Shown here: positions 21,288-33,200 of the stretch, in pieces
How the letters are laid out: every line of letters starts with the position of its first letter
Numbering within the stretch: position 1 is the stretch's first letter
Source: Euonymus europaeus
Lineage: Eukaryota > Streptophyta > Magnoliopsida > Celastrales > Celastraceae
Assembly: GCA_963580455.1 (NCBI GenBank)
Contig: OY756960.1
Coordinates: 5,828,001 to 5,892,000 of the forward strand
DNA: 64,000 nt
Direction of reading: 5' to 3'
The notes under the pieces: model-generated
What the model was told of the DNA's origin: nothing
Seen by the model: only the letters and a program-made list of their open reading frames with translations
The model's database searches: none
Position numbers and translations under genes: made by a program

Positions 21288-24200
21288 ACCTACCCCCACC
21301 CTGACTCCACAATCCTCCATACTGGCCCTTCCTGCTCCACCAAACATACTATCCCTACCTTATCCTGGCTATGGTATGAGCCCAACTACCACCTTGGCTA
21401 ATATTTCACCCACTGTTCAGCCAGCTATTCTGCCACCCCAGAAGCCCCCTTTCAATTCCAGAGGTCCTCAAGTCCATCGCATTACTGATCAGCAAATGCA
21501 AGAGAAGAAGCGCAAAGGATTGTGTTACAGTTGTGATGCTAAATGGTCTCCAGGCCACCAATGCTCGAACCCGAAGTTATTTTATATTGAAGTCCAAGAT
21601 GAGACATGTTCCTCTGAAGGAAGTGTCTTGCAGTCGTCTCTGTCTGTGAGTGAACCACTGGAGGACAGTCCTTTTAGTCCAGAAATGCTAACCGGGACTT
21701 CTTCGTCGTCAACTCTAGAAATTTCTTTACATGCTTTAACGGGATCTCTAGCTCCTCGCACAATGCGTGTGATTGGGAGACTTGGGCGTCGTCAGTTCGT
21801 AGTACTGATTGATACTGGGTCTACTCATAATTTCATTGATCCATCGGTGGCTCGTGACTCTCGGTTGTGGTGTCATAATTATGGTGTTCTTCCCATTAAA
21901 TTGGCAAATGGAGATATGTTGTTGAGTCAAGGCAAATTGTGTGGTGTTTCCTTTAGCATGCAAAAACTTCATTTCTGTGCTGATTTTTTGGTGTTACCAT
22001 TGGGCGGTTGCGACATGATTCTGGGAATGCAGTGGCTCCGGGACATTAATACTGTGCACTGGAATTTTCGAGAGCTCATTATGGAATTTATGCATGGAGG
22101 TCACCATTGTAGACTTGTGGGTTTACAACCAGCTTCTCCACCTCTTAATTCTTCGAAGGGCTCCGATTACCTTCACGGGTTGGATAGGCATGGGGTGCTG
22201 GTGCAGTATCTTGAAGCCACACCTCCTCCACTTCCACAGCTCCAGGACCCCGAAATGACAGCATTGTTGGCTAATTATGCTGCTGTTTTTGCGGAACCAG
22301 AGGGTTTACCTCCCAGCAGAACACATGACCACCGTATTCTCTTACAGGAGGGTACTCCACCAGTCAATGTGCGGCCTTACCGCTACCCACATTATCAGAA
22401 GGCGGAAATAGAAAAGATAGTTCAAGATTTACTTCATTCCGGTGTCATCCGCAACAGTGTGAGTCCTTTCTCTTCACCGGTCCGTCTTGTGCGCAAGGCT
22501 GATGGCACATGGCGGATGTGCGTCGATTATCGGGCCTTGAACAAGGCTACCATTAAAGACCGGTTTCCCATGCCTCTTATTGATGAACTGTTAGACGAAC
22601 TACATGGCGCCGTCATATTTTCGAAGCTGGATTTGCGCTCGGGGTACCACCAAATCCGAGTTGTCGAAGAGGATATACCGAAAACTGCCTTTCAGACACA
22701 TGAAGGCCACTATGAGTTCCTCGTAATGCCATTTGGGCTCACTAATGCCCCTTCCACATTTCAGAGTTTGATGAATACTATTTTCAAGGCCTTCCTTCGG
22801 AAGTTTGTTCTTGTATTTTTTGACGACATCCTCGTGTATAGCCGATCAAAAGAGGAGCATTTAATTCACCTTTCGCAGGTCTTGGAATTATTACAGTGCC
22901 ACCAACTGTTTGCTAAGCTTACTAAGTGTAGCTTTGGTGTTCCAGAGGTAAACTACTTGGGCCATATCATTGATAATCAGGGTGTTCGCACCGATCCTGC
23001 CAAGACGGAGGCTATGGACAAGTGGCCAGCTCCTCAATCAATTAAAGCTTTGAGCGGGTTCCTTGGGTTAACTGGCTATTACCGCAAATTCATCAAGAAC
23101 TTTGGCACCATTGCTGCTCCCTTGTATCGGCTGCTTATGAAGGATGCTTTTGAATGGAATGCATCCGCTGAGGTCGCTTTTCTAGTCCTCAAGAAAGCCG
23201 CTGTCACAGCTCTAGTGTTGGCCCTCCCAAACTTTACTCAGCCCTTCATTATTGAGTGTGACGCATCTGGCAGTGGCGTAGGGGCAGTGCTATTGCAGAA
23301 CAACAAACCTATATCATATTTCAACGCAACTTTAAAAGGGAGAGCCTTGAATTTATCCACATATGAGAAGGAACTGTTCGCATTGGTGTCTTCCATCAAA
23401 AGGTGGCGAGCTTATCTTTTGGGGCATACATTCACTGTGAGAACTGACCACTACAGCTTGAAGTTCCTTCTAGAGCAGCAAATTGGTACCCCTTCCCAAC
23501 AAAAATGGCTTAGCAAATTATTCGGCTATGATTTCTCAGTGGAATACAAGCAGGGCAAGGAAAATATTGTGGCGGATGCTCTCTCTCGCCAACAGGAGGA
23601 TACCAACCGAGCCGGACATCTTTGTGCCATTACTATTCCTACTTTGAATTTGTGTGTTGACATCAAACTCTCTTATGCAGGTGACCCTTGGGTTCACAAA
23701 TTGCTATCTCAGCTCACATCCGATCCTACTGCTTGTCCAAAATTCAGTCTGCGTAATGACATCTTGTTCTATAAAAATCGGATGGTTGTGGGTGATCAAG
23801 CTGGTGTTCGAGCCAAAATTCTCCAGTATGCCCATAGTTCTTCGTTGGCAGGACACCCAGGGTATGACAAGACCATCCACAAGGCTCGCAAAGAGTTCTT
23901 TTGGCCCGGCCTTAAAACTGCAGTCAAAGAGTTCATCAAACAATGCGAAGTTTGTCAGACAACAAAATACATCAATGCACAACCGTACGGCTTGCTTCAG
24001 CCCCTTCCAATTCCATCAAAGTTGTGGGCCGATATTAGCCTTGATTTTGTCGAAGGTCTTCCGGTTTCTTCAGGGAAGTCGGTGATTCTAGTGGTGGTTG
24101 ATCGACTTTCTAAGTATGCTCATTTCCTAGCTCTCTCTCATCCATATACAGCCGCTTCGGTGGCCCAAGTTTTTCTTGATAATATTTTCCGTTTACATGG

Positions 24201-25083
24201 AATCCCAGAATCAATGGTGACTGACCGTGATACAATCTTTACAAGTGCATTTTGGACCAAGTTCTTTGCATTGCAGGGCACCAGGTTAAACTTCACCACG
24301 AGTTATCATCCACAAAGCGACGGTCAAACCGAAGCTGTCAACAAGACATTGAAACAGTATCTCCGCTGTTTTGTTGGTACCCAGCCGAAAGCTTGGTTGA
24401 AATGGCTTCCCCTAGCGGAGTATTGTTACAACACTAGTATGCATGCTAGTACGAAGCTGACGCCTTTTGAAGTAGTTTATGGCAGGCCCCCTCCTCGCTT
24501 ATGTGATTATATTCCTGGCACCACTTCTATTGAGTCCGTTGATTCATATTTGCGATCTCGGGAGGAAATCATGAGCATACTCCATCATAACCTTACGAAA
24601 AGCCGCAACTCCATGAAACGCTTCGCTGACAAAAAGCGCACCCCTATTTCCTTTGAAGTGGGTGACTTGGTCTATTTGAAGCTTCAACCATATCGGCAGG
24701 TCACGGTTGCTCAACGCCAGAATTTGAAACTTGCGCCTAGGTATTATGGTCCTTTTGCTGTATTGAAGAAGATAGGAACCGTGGCTTATCACCTTGATCT
24801 TCCTTCTTCCTCTCAAATCCACCCTGTGTTCCATGTGTCCCAACTCAAGCGTCACCTGGGCACAACTCCTTTAATGTCTGCTACCATGCCTCCTATTAAT
24901 TCGGAGGGTCAACCTCTGCCGTTACCGGAGGTCGTTCTGGACAGACGCTTGATAAGGAAAGGTGATCATCCAGCAGCTGAGTTATTAATTAAATGGCAAG
25001 GTCAAGATGCAGCTGAAGTTACTTGGATGCAGTATACCCAGTTGGTTGATCAATACCCCAACCTTGTGGGCAAGGTCTTTTGA
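21109..25083 (+). CDS. pol polyprotein of the Reina-like element with chromodomain
   Basis: This frame is open for 1324 codons. In order it shows the end of gag with a zinc knuckle (CYSCDAKWSPGHQC, ~residue 139), aspartic protease (VLIDTGSTHNFI, ~231) and reverse transcriptase. The RT has [12 protein letters not shown], with FFDDILVYS near 569 in place of the usual YxDD block. RNase H follows (ECDASGSGVGAVLL, ~716), then integrase with its HHCC finger (~918-950) and DD35E core. The C-terminal chromodomain starts around LPEVVLDRRLIR (~1273). There are no internal stops. The listed ATG is simply the first in frame; a TGA lies just upstream in this frame, so the enzyme part cannot be read from the gag start without a shift. 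Enzymes copy the RNA to DNA and insert it; the chromodomain is known to steer insertion to chromatin marks. Confidence 0.93.
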   Translation: MSCFLGGLKEEIHLPVKMLMPQTILTAQALAKMQEETLIATRRPSRHPYLGTTPHHQQNEPTPTLTPQSSILALPAPPNILSLPYPGYGMSPTTTLANISPTVQPAILPPQKPPFNSRGPQVHRITDQQMQEKKRKGLCYSCDAKWSPGHQCSNPKLFYIEVQDETCSSEGSVLQSSLSVSEPLEDSPFSPEMLTGTSSSSTLEISLHALTGSLAPRTMRVIGRLGRRQFVVLIDTGSTHNFIDPSVARDSRLWCHNYGVLPIKLANGDMLLSQGKLCGVSFSMQKLHFCADFLVLPLGGCDMILGMQWLRDINTVHWNFRELIMEFMHGGHHCRLVGLQPASPPLNSSKGSDYLHGLDRHGVLVQYLEATPPPLPQLQDPEMTALLANYAAVFAEPEGLPPSRTHDHRILLQEGTPPVNVRPYRYPHYQKAEIEKIVQDLLHSGVIRNSVSPFSSPVRLVRKADGTWRMCVDYRALNKATIKDRFPMPLIDELLDELHGAVIFSKLDLRSGYHQIRVVEEDIPKTAFQTHEGHYEFLVMPFGLTNAPSTFQSLMNTIFKAFLRKFVLVFFDDILVYSRSKEEHLIHLSQVLELLQCHQLFAKLTKCSFGVPEVNYLGHIIDNQGVRTDPAKTEAMDKWPAPQSIKALSGFLGLTGYYRKFIKNFGTIAAPLYRLLMKDAFEWNASAEVAFLVLKKAAVTALVLALPNFTQPFIIECDASGSGVGAVLLQNNKPISYFNATLKGRALNLSTYEKELFALVSSIKRWRAYLLGHTFTVRTDHYSLKFLLEQQIGTPSQQKWLSKLFGYDFSVEYKQGKENIVADALSRQQEDTNRAGHLCAITIPTLNLCVDIKLSYAGDPWVHKLLSQLTSDPTACPKFSLRNDILFYKNRMVVGDQAGVRAKILQYAHSSSLAGHPGYDKTIHKARKEFFWPGLKTAVKEFIKQCEVCQTTKYINAQPYGLLQPLPIPSKLWADISLDFVEGLPVSSGKSVILVVVDRLSKYAHFLALSHPYTAASVAQVFLDNIFRLHGIPESMVTDRDTIFTSAFWTKFFALQGTRLNFTTSYHPQSDGQTEAVNKTLKQYLRCFVGTQPKAWLKWLPLAEYCYNTSMHASTKLTPFEVVYGRPPPRLCDYIPGTTSIESVDSYLRSREEIMSILHHNLTKSRNSMKRFADKKRTPISFEVGDLVYLKLQPYRQVTVAQRQNLKLAPRYYGPFAVLKKIGTVAYHLDLPSSSQIHPVFHVSQLKRHLGTTPLMSATMPPINSEGQPLPLPEVVLDRRLIRKGDHPAAELLIKWQGQDAAEVTWMQYTQLVDQYPNLVGKVF

Positions 25084-25095
25084 TGGGGAGGGTAT
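25082..25095 (+). other. polypurine tract
   Basis: GATGGGGAGGGTAT lies directly before the 3' LTR. A G-rich tract here primes plus-strand DNA synthesis in LTR elements. Confidence 0.7.
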
Positions 25096-25458
25096 TGTCA
25101 CAAGCCCTCTCAATGCGGTGCCGTTTTATGTATGGTCCACTTTTTGTGTTATCCGTTAGATGGACTTGTGCTTTGGACGGTAAAGATTTGCTATTGTTGT
25201 CTTATATTGTATTGTATGGTAACTTTTAGGGTGGTTGATGAGTCTGATAATAGTTGTTCATTGGAGAGCCGCCACTCTCGAAGTTGGCCTTATCCTCTTT
25301 TGTGAGTATCTTGATCTTAACAGAAGAACCTTCCTTGTAATCTTGACTTATTCCACTTATATAAATATATCTATCAGGTGTTGGCTTACTATCTACTATC
25401 TACCTGTGTGTTAGTGTCTTGTTTGGAGATTGCTTCTGTTGCACTTGGGTGTGCAACA
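25096..25458 (+). repeat. 3' LTR of the Reina-like element
   Basis: It matches the 5' LTR with about ten single-base differences and one extra 7-bp copy (CTATCTA type) near 25390-25403, which accounts for its length of 363 bp. Confidence 0.95.
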
Positions 25459-25463
25459 TATTC

Positions 25464-27221
25464 CTATCTAAATCAATTTGCTCTTCCATTTGCTTCACCC
25501 CTGTTCTCGCAAACTCGCCTGCACTCTCTCCAAATCTGCCTCAACACATCTCGCTTTGATTTTATTCCGTAATTGTGTTCCGATTTTATACAGTCATACC
25601 CAGGTTTGCGTTCGATTGCGCCTTTATCTGTGTTTATCTTCTTCTCTGTTTGCTTATCCAACAATTAGCGGTGAAGGGTGTGGGTTCTCTGAGAGTCCAC
25701 CTAGGCATTTTTTCCTTATGTTTGTGGGCTTCGTGATAATCGGCACCCTCAAAATTCGTGGTCCAGATCTTTTACGACTCCTTCAACGAGACCTTCGAAG
25801 GGCGATCAATTGTTTCCGATAAAGATGACTATAAAGGTAAATGTTCTTGATCAATTGTTGTTTGTTTTCTTCACTGATTTTGGGGTTTGTTGCCATTTTT
25901 GGTGCGGGTGTTCGGTGGATAAAAATTTTATGAGCTCTAATGTTGTCATGGTTTGTTTTTCTCCTTTGTAAGATTTCTTCATCTGCTGGGTTTGTCATCA
26001 TGGCGTGGTAAGATTGGTTATCGGCATCAGTGCGCAGAAAAATCTGGGGTGAGTTTAGTTAAGATCTTAAAATTATTTTTGGTCACCAAAGTTGAAGAGC
26101 TGTCATCAGTGCAATCGCTAAAGCTTCTGGGACTTTTAGTCTCTCTCTATCTATGTTTTTCCTAGGTTCTGTGTGTTTGTTTGTAAAAAGATGTGAATGC
26201 TGCTCCGTGCGATCTCCGGTTTGTTTTTGCCCCCTTTTCGTAGTGCCAAACTCGATAGTTGTTCCATTGTAGAGCAATGACTGGGTATTTTGTAGGGGAA
26301 GAAGCCATTGCATAAATTATAATAGATTTTGCAGTAATCTTTGGAATTTCAATTTGGTTTTGTATGTGGGACATTTAAACAAATTAAATTATGCAATTGG
26401 AATTGAATTCTTCTGCTAATTCCAAATAAATTGGAATAACACTTGCTAATTCCATTTTTTGTTGCAGCTGTACGTAGGTTTGTCCCCCAATTTTTCCTTT
26501 GTATTTGGTCACTTTTAGCCGAACTCTATTGTACTGTGAGGTGAGTTTACTTTCCAGCGTTACTTTAATTCTGAAATTATATCCAGTTCTTTAATATAAT
26601 GCTTAAGTTTGTGCTCATTTTTGTTCCCAGTATATATAATCACCTTGCAAATTTGACACAGCTGACAAAGCTTATGTGTCCCTGCTTTGGATTGAGCTTG
26701 GATCCTAGCTATTTTGTCGATTTTGTTTGATATTTTATAAACACAAGGCAACTATTTTTCTGGTCAGGTCAAGTCAGATTTTTTTTAAAATAAATAAAAG
26801 ATGCATTGATCCATGGCTTTGGATATCTGGTATTCTGGTTCTCTTTCTTCAGGAATAGAGGAGATAATGTACTGTTAAAAACTTATGAGGCCAAGTACCC
26901 TAAATGAAATGGAAGAAGCATGCATAAACTATTTAGCTTGTTTCATTGTTGTCATTTTATGTGTGGGTCTCCAGTTTCTTTCAAATTTTGTTAAACTGCA
27001 ATGTTTTTGTTGGTTTGTTAACATTTTCTTGATATATTCAATCTGCATTAGAAAATTCTGGTAAAATTGTGTGCAAATTTATTGCATTTGTTCCTTTTGA
27101 TTGTTTGCAAACACTTATATTTATGGAATAGCAACTGCATAATTCTTTTGACTTGTTCTTTCTCCCTTTTATGTGCAATATGTTGTGTTTATATTAGAAA
27201 GAATTGTCTTATGCAAACAGG
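25464..27221 (+). promoter_or_regulatory. COQ6 5' flank, probable 5' UTR exon and intron
   Basis: The COQ6 ATG at 27222 directly follows a splice-acceptor-like GCAAACAG/G. This suggests that at least one untranslated exon lies upstream. A candidate donor, TATAAAG/GTAAATG, sits at 25840, downstream of pyrimidine-rich, less AT-rich sequence (25470-25830) that looks like a 5' UTR. The stretch between is T-rich, like a plant leader intron. A long frame at 25478-25822 has no recognisable protein content. None of this is proven without transcript data. Confidence 0.45.
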
Positions 27222-30200
27222 ATGATCAGAAGAAAATTTGCCGCAAAGGCACATCTATTGAAATTTTCTGGAAGAACTTTATGTAGTGATGCGGCTGGAA
27301 GAGCATATAGTGTTAATCATGTCCTACCTATTTCGGTAATAATCTTCATTTTCTTTATGGTAGGTGTATTTTATGATTTTTTCTGGGATGTATATATAAT
27401 TCTGGGCGGAAATATATATATATATGTATATTTAAATTGTTCTTTGCGGCTGATGATAATCTTGACCATTTAAACCTGTGGTCCTCCTTACCATAGACAA
27501 CTAGATAGCACTTTAAGGATGACCTCTAGCCTGGATGGCAGAGGCCCCTCACCGCTTACCCAAAAGGGCAGGGTTTGACTCCTCCCACCCCCATGTATAT
27601 TTGCCTATAAAAATAACTAGAAATAGGACTTTAAGAGTGATATCAGTTGTTTTTTACCCCAATTAATTTTTTTTCTTCAACATTGTAGGAGAAGGAAATT
27701 AAGCAGAATTCCAACCAGCATGACATTGCTATTGTTGGGGGAGGCATGGTTGGCATGGCTCTAGCTTGTTCTTTGGGTCAGTGATATTTTTGTTTCATTA
27801 AATGCTAATACTGCCTTATACAATCGAATTATTAATTCACTTAAGATCCCGGTTTGCATAGGTTATGAGTTTGCTTGACTTTTCTTGTTTTTCTTTCTGA
27901 AGAATGATGTGCTTGGCACTTCTTGTCTTAAAATCTTTCCTATGCTAGGATCTCAGTTTGTCCCATGCATAGATCTTAGTAAGCTGTTATTCTATAGTGG
28001 ATGGTATCTTACTTCTATTTTAGTTCCATGTATGAATTAAAAATTTATGTTTGATTTCCAATTATCATTTCTGTTGCTATAAATTGTCATGGGTAAGTAT
28101 TTTTTTTAGGTGCACTGTGAAATATTATGCTCTAATTAGGATCATATTACACCATGTGTGAAACTCGTGAGGATTGTCCACTTAGTGACTTGATCATGAT
28201 CTATTTTCTGCCTGTCCATAACTGGACCATAAATTTCGTGTGTAGTTTACTGGTAGTCCTTTCGAAACTGTTGTCCTTGTTGAGACTGAGAAGTGATCAA
28301 TTTGGCTTACCCCCAATTAGGGTTGCCACTCAATTTTATATTAAGACAAATAATTAAAGTACAAGAATACCCTTACAAGGAAAATGAATCAAAGAATATA
28401 AACAACCAGCAATACAAACAGTATTATCAAGTTGTCTATGTCAATGAGAGCCATAACTAATATTTTTATTCACAATCTGTATTAAAATCATGGCTCAAGT
28501 GACATTTAAACTAGTTAATGCAAGAAAATAGAGGTTGAATTTCCATATCATGCAAGAGATATATTGTGTATGCTGTGGTTTTACTGGTTCCACGTTTCAT
28601 TTGGACTAGCAATTTTAGAGGATTTCCTTCTAAAAAGATAACTTAATTTTAGAATACTTCTGACCTAGATGAGGTTAGGATATATTTTATTTATTACTGT
28701 GAGTTTATCTTTCTAGTATGATGTCAGTTCACTTTCGGTCTTCCTTTTCTTGAATTCTCTATCCTTTTCACTATCCACTCACATAAATTGTAAATGCTGC
28801 TAATGTTCTTATCAATAGGATCCAAGCATACAAAATTAAGATGCTTGTAACAGTGTTGTCGCCGGGCGCAAGGCAAGGCGCGCCCTAAGCACCTCGCCTT
28901 GCCTTAATTGCCTGACTTTTGCCACGCGTGCACCTACTAGGCACAAGTGCTTAGGGCGCATGCCTAGGCAAAACAAGGTCAGGGATGCCTTCTTTTGTCC
29001 TTTTTCAATATATTTAAAGGGTATTTAAGTACCTATTAGTAATAGAAAAACGAAAGAAACAAAAAAGACAAAGAAAAGATCACAGTCACAGATCGTGTGA
29101 ACCAGTCATGCATCTGAATTAGGTTCACCCGTCGGTCATCTAACTTCATCGTTTGTCGTCAACTCTATATCTGTCGTCAACTCCATCTACCGTCTGATAA
29201 GTCGACCCATCTGTTTACGTTTCCATTTGGTTTTAGTTCTCTCTATTTTGCTTTCTTTGGAATTGCACCTACGCCACTGATCTCAATTCTCTTGATTTGA
29301 TTTTTGTTGTTGTTTTCAACTCTTTTATTGTTGGATACCTGGATGTAGTCATTTTGGAGTTAACTTAGGTGGATAACCTGAAAGTAATTTGTTTTTTTGT
29401 TTTTTTTTGAAATAGTAATTTGGTAAATTATTGGGTCTAGATTGGAGAATTTCCGAGCATTCTGAATAATAATTTAGTAAATTATTGGATATTTAATATA
29501 TTTATATTTTTTAAGTAAAAATTGCCCTCGCTTCACTCGGGAGGCACACTCCTCGGGGTATGAGGGGTATTGCACATTGATGCACTTTTCGCCTTTAACA
29601 ACACTGGCTTGTAAAGAGTTCTGTACTGTTATTAGCTGTAGAAGAGCTGTAACCCATAATCTAGCTGTATTCCAACCTGTATTCCATGTGGGTGTGCCCA
29701 CATGTCTCCTGTAATATTTCTATATAATGGGAGGAAATGGTGTGGCTTAGACACACAATTTCCTCACCCGTAATACTACTGCTCTCCCTTTAATAATATT
29801 CTGTAACATGGTATCGGAGCCCTGACCGGCTGCTGCCTACAACACCACTTCATCTTTCTGTCTCCTACCCTGTCAACTCTGTTATTGCTGCCTACTCACA
29901 TCGATGTAGATCGACTAGAACCACTCCACTGCCACTGCCGCTGCCTATCGACTAGAACCACTCCACTGCCACGCCTGCGTCTGTGAGGCAAGAGCTCCTC
30001 TCTCTCCAGTCAACCCACGCCTGCGTCTGTGAGGCGATCGGAGTCCCGGAGGCGAGAGCTCCCCTCTACCCAGTCAACCCGCGCCTGCTTCTTTGAGGCA
30101 ATCTTCTCCGGTCGACCATCTCTGCTGGAGGATCCGAGCTAGGCGAGCTCGATCGGAGTTGTCCTTGTATCTCTTCTCCGGTCGACCCGCGTCTGCATCT

Positions 30201-33200
30201 CTGCTGGAGGATCCGAGCTAGGCGAGCTCGACCGGAGCTTCCCTTATACCGGTGGGCTACGAGCTAGTGATGGTGATTTAGTAAAAAAATCACCGATTAA
30301 CCATATTTGAAGTCGCCGGCACTGGTGTGCTTCTGTTTTTGACGTCTAGTGATCCCATGATTACCGGATCAAATGTTTGCTTCTCTGGTCTTAAGTTCTC
30401 TTGTTGGGTATTGACCGGATCAAATGTTTGCTTCGTTGGTGTGGCTGCTGGGATGATTATCTAATTATTGGTGATTGCTGGTTTGGCTTATTTCAACTGG
30501 CGTATTGAGTATTTGATTGGTGGTGTAAAAGATTATTACTACCACCATGACAACTCTGAAACTTGATATTGACACAGTTGGGTCTGGATCTCATCCTATC
30601 TCATCTGCTCTTGACGCTCCTCGTACCGAAAATTCACGTGCTGAAGTCTTTACTGGTTCTATAAGACTAGTAGATGGAAAACTTGATGGAATTGTGGCCT
30701 ATCCATTATGGAGGAAGAATGTGTTGAAAGCCTTACAAGGCATGGGCCTTGAACATCATTTGTCTGATGACGCTCCATTATCTAGTTCTGTTGATTACAA
30801 AACCTGGATCATGCGTGATGCCAGACTTTTTAGTCAACTAATGAATTCCATGGATAGATCGGTCAAGATATTATTCTCCAGTGCAGATACTGTCAAAGAA
30901 CTCTGGATGTCTATTGAAGAAACATATTCATCCTCTCAGGATATGTCCCGCTTATATGATGTCATGAACGGTCTATTCCGATCAAAACAAGGAGATAAAC
31001 CTCTCCAAGAACACTTTGCACAGTTTAAGAGTCTATCTGATGAGTTTGCAAGACTCTTTCCTTTCACCAGCAGTATGAGTCAATTTAATGAACAACGGAT
31101 GCAGATTGTGGTTGTTTGTTTTTTGGCTAGTCTGAATCAAGATTTGGAAGGTGTTCGGGCTCAGATTTTATCAGGTAAAGATATTCCTACTCTTTCAGAT
31201 ACTTATCGTAGGATAAGTCGTTCTTTGCTTCGTGAGGATTCTCCACGGGTTCCATCTTCCGGAGGGGAGCATCCTCATTCCGCCTTTGCTGCTTATCAGG
31301 GAGGAAGTCGTGGTCGAGGGCGGAACCGCGGCGGTCGCAGCCGAGGTCCTGGTGACCGTGAAACTCGTACCTGTCATCATTGTGGGAAAACTGGCCATAT
31401 TCGTCCCCAGTGCTGGAAATTACATGGCAAGCCGGTTGCTAGTGTTGCAGTAGCAGAATCTAATACTTCTTCTGGTCGACGTATTGTGGAAATGACAGAT
31501 GATGAATTTTCTAGATACACTCGACATCAGATTGAAAATTCCACGGACTCACCTGCAGCACCACTTGCAGGTAATTCTATTGCCTGTTTAGCCACCAATC
31601 GTACATGGGTTCATGATTCCGGATGTACACACCACTTGACTAATTCTTCAGGTACTCTTTCTGACTATTATTTCACACCTGATCATCATGGTATTACTGT
31701 GGCCTATGGTTCTAATTTAAAAGTTCATGGTTGTGGTTCTGCCAAAATATCACCGGCAATGGTTCTTTCCAATGTTCTTTATACACCTGAGAATCCTTTT
31801 AATCTGTTATCGATTGGGAAAATCACTGGTGATTTACAGTGTTCGGTAACATTCTTCCCTTCTTCTTGTGTTTTTCAGGATCTTACGACGAAGAAGACTA
31901 TCAGTAGTGGTCGACTGGTTGATGGTCTGTATGTGTTGGATGAGAATTCTGTTACAGCTTGTTCTGGTGTGGATTCTCTCCCATTCATCATTCATTGTCG
32001 ATTGGGTCATCCATCTTTATCCACTTTAAAATGTTTGTTTCCTATGTTCAAGTCTATGAGTCAGTTATCATGCGAGTCCTGTCATTTGGCTAAAACTACT
32101 CGCGTTTCTTATCTTGTTAGACAAAATAAACGTGTTTCTATTCCTTTTGAGTTGATTCATTCTGATATTTGGGGTCCATGTCCTGTGACATCTGTGTTGG
32201 GTTTTAAATATTATGTGACTTTTATTGATGATTTCTCTCGTCTTACTTATCTTTATTTGATGAAATCTCGCTCTGAGTTATTATCTGTGTTTTAGACTTT
32301 TGTTTTGGAAATTCAAAACCAGTTTCAGACAAATATTCGAGTACTTCGGAGTGATAACGGTGGGGAATACATGTATGCCCCTCTGCTTGATTTTCTTCGC
32401 CAACATGGCATAGTTCATCAAACATCTTGTGCTTATACTCCACAACAAAATGGAGTCGCTGAAAGGAAAAATTGTCATCTTTTAGATATGGCCCGTTCTC
32501 TAATGTTTCTAATGCATGTTCCAAAACATTTTTGGAGTGATGCTGTGTTAACTGCATGTTATCTCATTAATCGACTTCCTTCTTCCGTTCTTGATGGTAT
32601 GTCTCCTTTCTCTGTTTTACTACCTCACCAAAGTTTGTTTCCTTTATCTCCCAGAGTTTTTGGATGTACTGTTTATGTTCGTGATGTTCGTCCTCAACAA
32701 ACTAAACTTGATGCTCGTGCTTTGCGTTGTATTTTTCTTGGTTACTCTAAAAATAAAAAAGGATACCATTGTTACTCTCCTGATCTCCGTCGCTATCTTG
32801 TGTCATCCGATGTCTCTTTTAAGGAATCTATTCCTTTCAAGTTTTATGCCTCTTCCGATCTTCGTATATCGGATGCTTCTCTTCCCTCATCTCTCGTTAG
32901 GAATGATGATTTTTTGATCTATCATGTTACTAATTATTCTACAGATTCTTCTCCACCACCTCCAGCACCAGCATCCATGGCTCCTACTGAGACAGTCTCT
33001 TTGTCCTCAGATCCGGTGAGTAACTCTTTATCTGAGGTTCCTGTTTCCTCTCCTGTTACTAATACTCCCCTAGCCAGTCGTCGTCCATATCGTTCTTGCA
33101 GGGATCATCCCCGCTATACAGAATCTTTCCATGGTTTGTCTGCTTCTTTACAAGCGTCTATCTCCACTCTTGACACTCACTTTGTTCCCCGAACTGTATC

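Larger units (their letters stand above)
20154..25458 (+). mobile_element. Reina-like Ty3/gypsy chromovirus, full length
   Basis: This is a 5305-bp element with two LTRs (356 and 363 bp), a 5-bp target duplication TATTC (20149-20153 and 25459-25463), an initiator-tRNA-Met-type PBS and a G-rich PPT. Pol ends in a chromodomain. Small size and ~360-bp LTRs fit the Reina lineage rather than Tekay/Del; this is inference. The LTRs differ by about ten substitutions plus a 7-bp duplication in the 3' LTR. A frameshift separates gag from pol, so this copy is probably not autonomous. It lies between the divergent WDR75 and COQ6 genes. Confidence 0.95.

Noticed and set aside
25478..25822. A 114-residue frame upstream of COQ6
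   Set aside because: No family features; it sits where a 5' UTR is expected and is followed by a splice donor-like site.
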